Part shown: positions 5,819 to 10,278 of the stretch, piece after piece
Numbering within the stretch: position 1 is the first letter of the stretch
Layout: each line of letters starts with the position of its first letter
Assembly (NCBI GenBank): GCA_016776705.1
Contig: JADHSW010000102.1
Span: forward strand, 1 to 10,278
Length of the DNA stretch: 10,278 nt
Direction of reading: 5' to 3'
Source of the DNA: Rhodospirillales bacterium
Lineage (GTDB): Bacteria > Pseudomonadota > Alphaproteobacteria > Rhodospirillales > JABHCV01
Position numbers and translations under genes: made by a program
The notes under the pieces: model-generated
What the model saw: the letters and a program-made list of their open reading frames with translations, nothing else
Told to the model about the DNA's origin: nothing
Databases searched by the model: none

Positions 5819-7391
5819 AACGGCCGATGGCGAAGCCATCCTTGCGGGGATCGGATGCGCCAACAAGGATGCCGCGCTGCCGATCAATCCAGACGACCTG
5901 TCCTCCACCATGGGGGCCACTTGAACGCTGAACGGGATGTCCCCTGTCTCGCAGGTCATCGGCTATGGCTTCATCGTATCCTGCCTCCAGAACAAGAGGG
6001 CCACCGTAGGCGAAACTGCGGGGCTGATCGAGTGCTTCCTGCACAGTCATGCCCTGCGCCAGAACCCGGCTCAGGAAGTTGGCGTGTCCTGTCGCCTGAT
6101 ACTGCCCCCCCATGACCCCGAATGGAGCGACGACATCGCCATCTTTCATAACCATACCGGGGATAATGGTGTGCAGGGGGCGCTTGTACGGGGCCAATTC
6201 ATTGGGATGCCCTTCCTGAAGGTTGAATCCCGTCCCGCGGTTGTGCAATAAAACGCCGCTTCGGGCATCAAACAGGGTTGAACCAAAGGCATTGAACAGG
6301 GAATTGATGAAGGAAATGGCATTACCGTCTTTATCGACGACGCAAAGATAGACCGTATCCTTATGCTCCACTTCAGCAAATGGTGCATCGGGGCGCGCCT
6401 GATCCATGCTGATTTTTGCCGCCATGCTTTTGGCGGTATCCCTTGACAACAATCTTTCCATCGACACATCGGCCATGGCCGAATCGGCGATGAAGGCATC
6501 CCTTTGCGCGTAAGCCAGCTTTGTTGCTTCCGCCAGCAGGTGAACATTATCGGCCTCGGAGTAATTCCCCCTGAATTGATCAAGAATATTAAGGATCAAA
6601 AGGGCAATGACACCCTGTCCGTTGGGTGGACATTCAAAAATGTCGTGGCCCTGAAAATCCGTGCTGATGGGATCAACGTATTCGCAAATTTGCCCGGCAA
6701 AATCATCCAATGTATGCACACCATCGATACCGTTCAGATAATCGACAAGATTTTCAGCCACTTCCCCCGAATAAAAACCATCGCGGCCTTCGGCGGCAAT
6801 ACGACGCAAGGTCATGCCAAGGGCCGGATTCAAAAAGCAATCCCCAACAGTGTAAGGTGAGCCATTTTTCAAAAAATGATTTCGCATTGAAGCGCTGTTT
6901 GCCAGTTTATCCCGATGAGTCTGCCAGTCGAAGGCGACCCTTGGGGCAACGACGCATCCGTGTTCTGCAAGTGAGATCGCAGGGGCCAGCAATTGCTCCA
7001 GCGGCATCGAACCAAAGTCCGAATGCAGGCGACACCATGCATCAACCGCACCGGGTATGGTTACGGCGTAAGGGCTGTCCTCAGTTATTTGGCTAAAGCC
7101 AGAATCGCGAAGTCGCCCGGCGTCAACACCGCCGGGGGCTCGTCCGGAACCGTTTAGGGCCACGATTGGTTCCCCCGCGGGTGCGTAAAGAACAAAGCAA
7201 TCCCCACCGACCCCGGTCATATGGGGTTCGGCAACACAAAGCACCGCGCTGGCCGCTATCGCCGCATCGACCGCATTGCCTCCGCCTTCAAGAATCAAAT
7301 AGGTAACGGCGGAACTGGCCGGGTGCGATGTCGCAGCCATGTGGGTGTCGCCGTAAACGGCGGATCGCCCGGGGTTTTGAAACGGTGTCAT
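5817..7391 (-). CDS. Gamma-glutamyltransferase-like Ntn hydrolase (YwrD/acylase type), cytoplasmic
   Basis: The 524-residue protein has the GGT-family fold. It has GGNAVDAAIAAS (37-48), TGVGGDCF (59-66), Arg84 in NGSGRAP, and the predicted autoprocessing site before Thr346 in KDTVYLCVVDKDGNA, which would split it into large (345) and small (179) subunits. The small subunit ends in a GVMGGQYQATGH block (425-436). Unlike periplasmic E. coli GGT there is no signal peptide. The active site also differs: the second Thr after the nucleophile is Val347, the substrate Asp region (MDDF in E. coli) reads GTGF (386-389), and the SS pair reads HT (407-408) in RPLHTIIPGM. These features match GGT-like acylases (YwrD, cephalosporin acylase style) rather than glutathione-cleaving enzymes. 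The start overlaps the DUF6285 stop as ATGA. Residue comparisons are from memory; the true substrate (a gamma-glutamyl or other amide) is unknown. Confidence 0.9.
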   Translation of the reverse strand: MTPFQNPGRSAVYGDTHMAATSHPASSAVTYLILEGGGNAVDAAIAASAVLCVAEPHMTGVGGDCFVLYAPAGEPIVALNGSGRAPGGVDAGRLRDSGFSQITEDSPYAVTIPGAVDAWCRLHSDFGSMPLEQLLAPAISLAEHGCVVAPRVAFDWQTHRDKLANSASMRNHFLKNGSPYTVGDCFLNPALGMTLRRIAAEGRDGFYSGEVAENLVDYLNGIDGVHTLDDFAGQICEYVDPISTDFQGHDIFECPPNGQGVIALLILNILDQFRGNYSEADNVHLLAEATKLAYAQRDAFIADSAMADVSMERLLSRDTAKSMAAKISMDQARPDAPFAEVEHKDTVYLCVVDKDGNAISFINSLFNAFGSTLFDARSGVLLHNRGTGFNLQEGHPNELAPYKRPLHTIIPGMVMKDGDVVAPFGVMGGQYQATGHANFLSRVLAQGMTVQEALDQPRSFAYGGPLVLEAGYDEAIADDLRDRGHPVQRSSGPHGGGQVVWIDRQRGILVGASDPRKDGFAIGR

Positions 7392-7780
7392 TCGTCCAGA
7401 TATCCGGGATTGCTTTCACGGACTTTTTGCTTTGCCTGATCAAGCAGAAGTTCATACACGTCATCGAAACTGGAAGAGCCAGGAGCAATCTTTCCCTTTC
7501 TTATTTGCAGGGCGAGCTTTCGATAACAATCCTGCAAGGCAGATTGCACAGCGGCGGAATTTTCAGGTTCGGGATTTTCACCCAGCAGGTTTGCTACCAT
7601 TGAAAGCTCTTCGCGTTCCACCCCATCGCCAAATTCAATCTGACGGGCGGCAATGGCCATGGAATTCGCCACCATCAGGGCTTGATACTTCTTTTGCGGC
7701 GGAATGTGTTCAAGCAACTGCTCGCGCAGGATGCGCCGCGCCAGGCCCAGAAGTTCTGCACCATCCGGTTTGTCTCTCAC
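7388..7780 (-). CDS. DUF6285 protein, LvaB-like partner of the APH kinase
   Basis: This 130-residue, mostly helical, soluble protein opens with RDKPDGAELLGLAR and continues with PPQKKYQALMVANSMAIAARQ, a pattern I recognise from the DUF6285 family found beside APH-type kinases and acyl-CoA dehydrogenases. In the levulinate (Lva) pathway of Pseudomonas putida a small protein, LvaB, is required with kinase LvaA to phosphorylate 4-hydroxyvaleryl-CoA; this gene occupies the matching place. I see no catalytic motif, so a subunit or stabilising role is likely. The GTG at 7780 is chosen over the upstream in-frame ATG at 7801. It forms a GTGA overlap with the kinase stop, is preceded directly by a strong AAGGAGG, and leaves the family-typical N-terminus. 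The ATG start would add seven residues encoded entirely by kinase sequence. It ends overlapping the GGT-like gene by ATGA. Confidence 0.82.
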   Translation of the reverse strand: MRDKPDGAELLGLARRILREQLLEHIPPQKKYQALMVANSMAIAARQIEFGDGVEREELSMVANLLGENPEPENSAAVQSALQDCYRKLALQIRKGKIAPGSSSFDDVYELLLDQAKQKVRESNPGYLDE

Positions 7781-8796
7781 CCCTCCTCCTTCGTCATGCA
7801 CATGACTTCCAATTCCAGCTCAGGTACGACATAAGCGGTCAGGGCCGCTTCAAGGTTTTCTTCACCGTCAATGACGAAACGGTCGCCCTGCTGCACGGCG
7901 ATAACCGCCCAGCGCACATGGGCCATGACTTCCCAGTATCTTACAGCGTCAGCATCGACAGTCCTGCCCGACTCGTGTTCATAGGCTTGGTAGAGGTCTT
8001 CACGACTGCCAATGCCGCCAGCCTCCCTATCATTGGCGCCAAAGCGCCAGCACTTGGCGCAGAACCAGCCAAGGTCCGACATGGGGTCGCCCCAGGCGGC
8101 GAATTCCCAATCGAGAATTCCGGTGACACCTTCATGGTCGACCATGTAATTACCGGTCCGGAAATCGCCATGAATTAAAACCATCTCCTTGCTGTCAGGT
8201 TGATTCCTTTCCAGCCAGCTTAAGCCCCACTCAAGAATTGGGCGGGGCATCAGGAATTCATCCAGATAAGCACGGTACTGAACAATGTCCCGCATGGCCG
8301 GGGGGCCGTCAGGGAGGGCAAGAAAAGAGAGTTTATCATTGGGCGGCGTTATGGAATGGATGCGTGCCATTTCCTTGCCCAGTCGCTTGAGAAGCTCACG
8401 CCGATCCCCACCCAGGGACAAATCCTTGGTCAACTTGTATCCTGCAGCAACTCCCCCGACCCGGCGCATGATGAAAAACGGGCGGCCAAGTACTGCCCCA
8501 TCGTCACAACACCACAAAGGTTCTGGAACCGTTACCCCGGCCTCGAAAGCCAGTTTCAGCAGGGAAAATTCAACGGATCGACTATGGCTTGTGGATACGG
8601 ACGCCGGGGCATCCGTGCGGACAACCAGTTCCTGCATGCCGGACCAGGAACCGGACGAAAAGCCTGCGGTAACGGACCAGTTTTCCTGAATAGCCCCCCC
8701 GGAAAGTTTCTCCATTTCAATTACGGTGACGCTTTCACAGCCTGCCGCCCCGGCAAGCCAAGGTTCCAGCCTGGATTTAAACTGGTCCGGGGTCAC
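7777..8796 (-). CDS. APH-fold phosphotransferase, LvaA / ACAD10-11 kinase-domain type
   Basis: The 339-residue protein has an aminoglycoside-phosphotransferase kinase fold. It has GGAIQENWSV (33-42) as nucleotide loop, ELVVR (56-60) in place of the usual beta-3 lysine strand, VEFSLL (75-80) with the helix-C glutamate, GRPFFIMRRV (104-113) near the hinge, the Brenner motif HGDFRTGN (209-216) with catalytic Asp211, and ILDWE (227-231) with the metal-binding Asp229. The HGD-R-GN plus DWE-A-WGDP combination is typical of the group fused to dehydrogenases in human ACAD10/ACAD11 and of LvaA, which phosphorylates the 4-hydroxyl of hydroxyacyl-CoA. It is therefore unlikely to be an antibiotic resistance enzyme. 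It starts at GTG 8796, 5 bases after the dehydrogenase stop, and its final codons (KEEG) double as the ribosome binding site of the DUF6285 gene. Substrate inferred from context. Confidence 0.9.
   Translation of the reverse strand: MTPDQFKSRLEPWLAGAAGCESVTVIEMEKLSGGAIQENWSVTAGFSSGSWSGMQELVVRTDAPASVSTSHSRSVEFSLLKLAFEAGVTVPEPLWCCDDGAVLGRPFFIMRRVGGVAAGYKLTKDLSLGGDRRELLKRLGKEMARIHSITPPNDKLSFLALPDGPPAMRDIVQYRAYLDEFLMPRPILEWGLSWLERNQPDSKEMVLIHGDFRTGNYMVDHEGVTGILDWEFAAWGDPMSDLGWFCAKCWRFGANDREAGGIGSREDLYQAYEHESGRTVDADAVRYWEVMAHVRWAVIAVQQGDRFVIDGEENLEAALTAYVVPELELEVMCMTKEEG
7781..7791 (-). promoter_or_regulatory. Strong ribosome binding site embedded in kinase codons
   Basis: The minus strand reads AAGGAGGAGGG directly before GTG 7780. 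These bases also encode the last residues K-E-E-G of the kinase, so the Shine-Dalgarno for DUF6285 lies wholly within the upstream gene. This decides the GTG start and indicates translational coupling of kinase and partner. Confidence 0.7.
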
Positions 8797-8801
8797 GAGG
8801 A

Positions 8802-10004
8802 TCAGACTCCCCAGGACCAGAAGTCGATACCTTCCTGCTTGTGCTGACGCGACATGACCATTTTATGAATTTCCGATGCGCCATCCACAAGCCTTGCCTG
8901 ACGTGCGTAGCGGTACATCCATTCCAGAAGGGTATCCTTGGAATATCCGTGCGCCCCGCAAAGCTGAATCGCCGTATCGACCGCCTTGTGCAGGGTATCG
9001 GCAACCTGAACCTTGGCCATGGAAACTTCCTTGCGGGCGAAATCGCCCTGATCGATTTTCCAGGCAGCGTGCATGGTCAGCATGCGGCCGATCTGAATTT
9101 CCATGGCCGCCTCGCCCATCATCCACTGAACGCCCTCATGCTCGTCCAGCTTGACGCCGAAACTTTCACGCTTTGCAATGTATTCAGAGGCTATTTCAAG
9201 GGCCCGCTTGGCCTGCCCCAGCCAACGCATGCAATGGGTCAGTCGTGCGGGGCCAAGGCGCATTTGCGTAACCTTCAGACCGTCGCCAATTTCCAAAAGT
9301 CGTTGTTCATCGGGGATTTCAAGCCCGTCATAAATCATTTCGCAATGGCCACCATGCTCTTCAGGCCCCATGATGGGAATACGTCGTTCGATATGCCAGC
9401 CTGGATCATCCGCATGATGCAAAAACGCAGTCAGTCCCTTGCGGGGATCGTCCGACGTTTTGGCAATAACGATATAGTGACTGGCGCCTTCGGCACCGGT
9501 GATGAAATGTTTGCGGCCCCGCAGTACCCATTTGTCTCCTTTTTTCTCCGCCGTGGTCAGCATCATCGTCGGATCGGAACCGCCGCCCGGATGGGGTTCC
9601 GTCATGGCGAAAGCTGAACGAGCCTCGCCATCGACCAGCGGTTGTAGCCATTTTTGCTTCATTTCCTCAGTCGGCAGTACTTTTTCAAGCACCATCATGT
9701 TGCCGTCATCGGGCGCCGATGAATTGAAGGCCAGCGGGCCAAACGGAGAGCGCGCCATTTCCTCGTAGCATGCGGCCATTCCCACCAGGCCCAGTTCCTG
9801 ACCGCCGCGGGCTTTGGGCAATTGCAGGCACCACAACCCTTCGGCTCTGGCTTTTTTACGTAATTCTGCGACCGGGCCTTCCATGAGCATCTCATGCTCG
9901 TCGAAGTTTGATGGGTCCGTTTCAAGCGGCATTACATGTTCAGCGACAAAATCGCGGATACGCAAGCGGAAGTCTTCAATTTCGGGGGAAAGGTTGAAAT
10001 CCAT
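8802..10004 (-). CDS. Acyl-CoA dehydrogenase family protein, LvaC / ACAD10-11 type
   Basis: The 400-residue protein is a complete FAD-dependent acyl-CoA dehydrogenase fold. It has an N-terminal helical domain, AFAMTEPHPGGGSDP (131-145) and RKHFITGA (164-171) for flavin and substrate contacts in the middle beta-domain, KRESFG (278-283), and QLCGAHGYSKD (347-357) in the C-terminal helical domain. Where classical family members read YEGT with the catalytic glutamate, this one reads LVDGASEIH (372-380), placing Asp374 there, as in the ACAD10/ACAD11-like branch. Together with the adjacent APH kinase and DUF6285 genes, this suggests it acts on phosphorylated 4-hydroxyacyl-CoA, eliminating phosphate to give an enoyl-CoA, rather than acting as a simple beta-oxidation oxidase. 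It begins 24 bases after the SDR stop with AAGGAG 10 bases before the ATG, and ends 5 bases before the kinase. It could still be an ordinary branched or aromatic acyl-CoA dehydrogenase. Confidence 0.93.
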   Translation of the reverse strand: MDFNLSPEIEDFRLRIRDFVAEHVMPLETDPSNFDEHEMLMEGPVAELRKKARAEGLWCLQLPKARGGQELGLVGMAACYEEMARSPFGPLAFNSSAPDDGNMMVLEKVLPTEEMKQKWLQPLVDGEARSAFAMTEPHPGGGSDPTMMLTTAEKKGDKWVLRGRKHFITGAEGASHYIVIAKTSDDPRKGLTAFLHHADDPGWHIERRIPIMGPEEHGGHCEMIYDGLEIPDEQRLLEIGDGLKVTQMRLGPARLTHCMRWLGQAKRALEIASEYIAKRESFGVKLDEHEGVQWMMGEAAMEIQIGRMLTMHAAWKIDQGDFARKEVSMAKVQVADTLHKAVDTAIQLCGAHGYSKDTLLEWMYRYARQARLVDGASEIHKMVMSRQHKQEGIDFWSWGV

Positions 10005-10014
10005 TCTTTTGTCT

Positions 10015-10020
10015 CTCCTT
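10015..10020 (-). promoter_or_regulatory. Ribosome binding site of the acyl-CoA dehydrogenase
   Basis: AAGGAG on the minus strand, 10 bases before ATG 10004, in the 24-base gap after the SDR stop codon. It supports the chosen start. Confidence 0.5.
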
Positions 10021-10028
10021 GGAGGATT

Positions 10029-10278
10029 TTATAGAGAATTGACCAGATGACCGCCATCCACGGCAATTACCGCCCCGGTCATGAATTGTGAGGCATCACT
10101 GGCGAGCAGGAGCAACGCCCCGTCCAGATCTTCGGGTTCGCCAAAGCGTCGCTGTGGCACGCGATTCATCAGCTTTTGTCCCGCATCGCTTTCAAGGAAT
10201 TCCTTGTTGAGTTCAGTCTTGATATAGCCGGGAGCCAGCGCATTGACCCGCACCCCCTTGCCCGCCAATTCAAGGGCC
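10029..10278 (-). CDS. SDR-family oxidoreductase, C-terminal 82 residues, partial
   Basis: The reading frame is open to the right edge (the preceding codons continue A-L-E-L-A-G-K), so the N-terminal two thirds, including the NAD(P)-binding glycine motif and the catalytic Ser-Tyr-Lys, lie outside. What is visible is the classical SDR tail: KGVRVNALAPGYIKTEL, a variable substrate loop, VPQRRFGEPEDLDGALLLLAS, and FMTGAVIAVDGGHLVNSL. The PG after the RVN motif and the closing DGG block are family hallmarks. Such enzymes interconvert hydroxy and keto groups. Next to the dehydrogenase, kinase and DUF6285 genes it fills the place of LvaD (4-keto to 4-hydroxyacyl-CoA) or a 3-hydroxyacyl-CoA dehydrogenase. 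Specificity cannot be judged from this fragment. It is 24 bases upstream of the acyl-CoA dehydrogenase and the same strand, hence the same operon. Confidence 0.9.
   Translation of the reverse strand, partial: ALELAGKGVRVNALAPGYIKTELNKEFLESDAGQKLMNRVPQRRFGEPEDLDGALLLLASDASQFMTGAVIAVDGGHLVNSL

Noticed and set aside
7432..8178. 248-codon plus-strand open frame across the kinase and DUF6285 genes
   Set aside because: It spans the boundary of two well-supported minus-strand genes and gives a low-complexity, motif-free product.
7777..8796. APH-fold protein as an aminoglycoside resistance determinant
   Set aside because: Motif style (HGDFRTGN, ILDWE) and the dehydrogenase/DUF6285 neighbours match LvaA and ACAD10/11 kinase domains, not resistance phosphotransferases.
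8841..9617. 258-codon plus-strand open frame inside the acyl-CoA dehydrogenase
   Set aside because: It is antisense to a gene with clear acyl-CoA dehydrogenase motifs along its whole length; the translation has no known motif, so it is a codon-bias shadow.
1508..10004. HAD, kinase and dehydrogenase as a dispersed full ACAD10 (whose human form also has a HAD domain)
   Set aside because: The HAD gene is six genes away beyond the intergenic gap and belongs to another local group; the link is too weak to claim.
10009..10026. CTCCAAGGAG palindrome in the SDR/dehydrogenase gap
   Set aside because: The two-base loop cannot form a stable hairpin; AAGGAG is explained as the dehydrogenase ribosome binding site.

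Overview
The window suggests an alphaproteobacterium, perhaps a marine or soil Rhodospirillales-type heterotroph. The basis is gene content (an acyl-CoA dehydrogenase / APH kinase / DUF6285 set, a cytoplasmic gamma-glutamyltransferase-like protein, a SgaA-type aminotransferase, and an XdhC/MocA-like pair) and moderate-to-high GC, mid-50s percent by eye. This assignment is inference, since no rRNA or other phylogenetic marker is present.

All twelve genes lie on the minus strand, so transcription runs from high to low coordinates. In that order: the C-terminal part of an SDR oxidoreductase (cut by the right edge), acyl-CoA dehydrogenase, APH-fold phosphotransferase, DUF6285 protein, gamma-glutamyltransferase-like Ntn hydrolase, FAH-family hydrolase, class V aminotransferase (serine/aspartate-glyoxylate type), XdhC-family protein, MocA-like nucleotidyltransferase, a 115-base gap, HAD phosphatase, EamA/DMT transporter, and the N-terminal half of a class III aminotransferase-family protein (cut by the left edge). 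Four junctions are 4-base start/stop overlaps (ATGA or GTGA) and most others are gaps under 30 bases. The stretch from the SDR to the MocA-like gene therefore looks like one transcription unit. The HAD/DMT/class III group may be its tail or a separate unit.

Functionally there seem to be three modules. (1) 10278-7388: SDR, ACAD, APH kinase and DUF6285 match the component set of the levulinate (Lva) pathway and, as separate proteins, the kinase plus dehydrogenase domains of human ACAD10/ACAD11. The likely role is catabolism of 4-hydroxy (or other gamma-hydroxy) acyl-CoAs by phosphorylation and phosphate elimination. (2) 7391-2364: a GGT-like hydrolase without the usual gamma-glutamyl-binding residues, an FAH-family C-C hydrolase or isomerase, and a glyoxylate-type aminotransferase, followed by molybdenum-hydroxylase maturation factors. 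No molybdenum enzyme is in view. The substrate is unknown. (3) 2248-1: phosphatase, small-molecule transporter and a PLP enzyme resembling the hydroxy-aminoethylphosphonate ammonia-lyase (PbfA) group.

I found no RNA gene, CRISPR array, insertion sequence or phage gene. The only intergenic space above 30 bases is 2249-2363.
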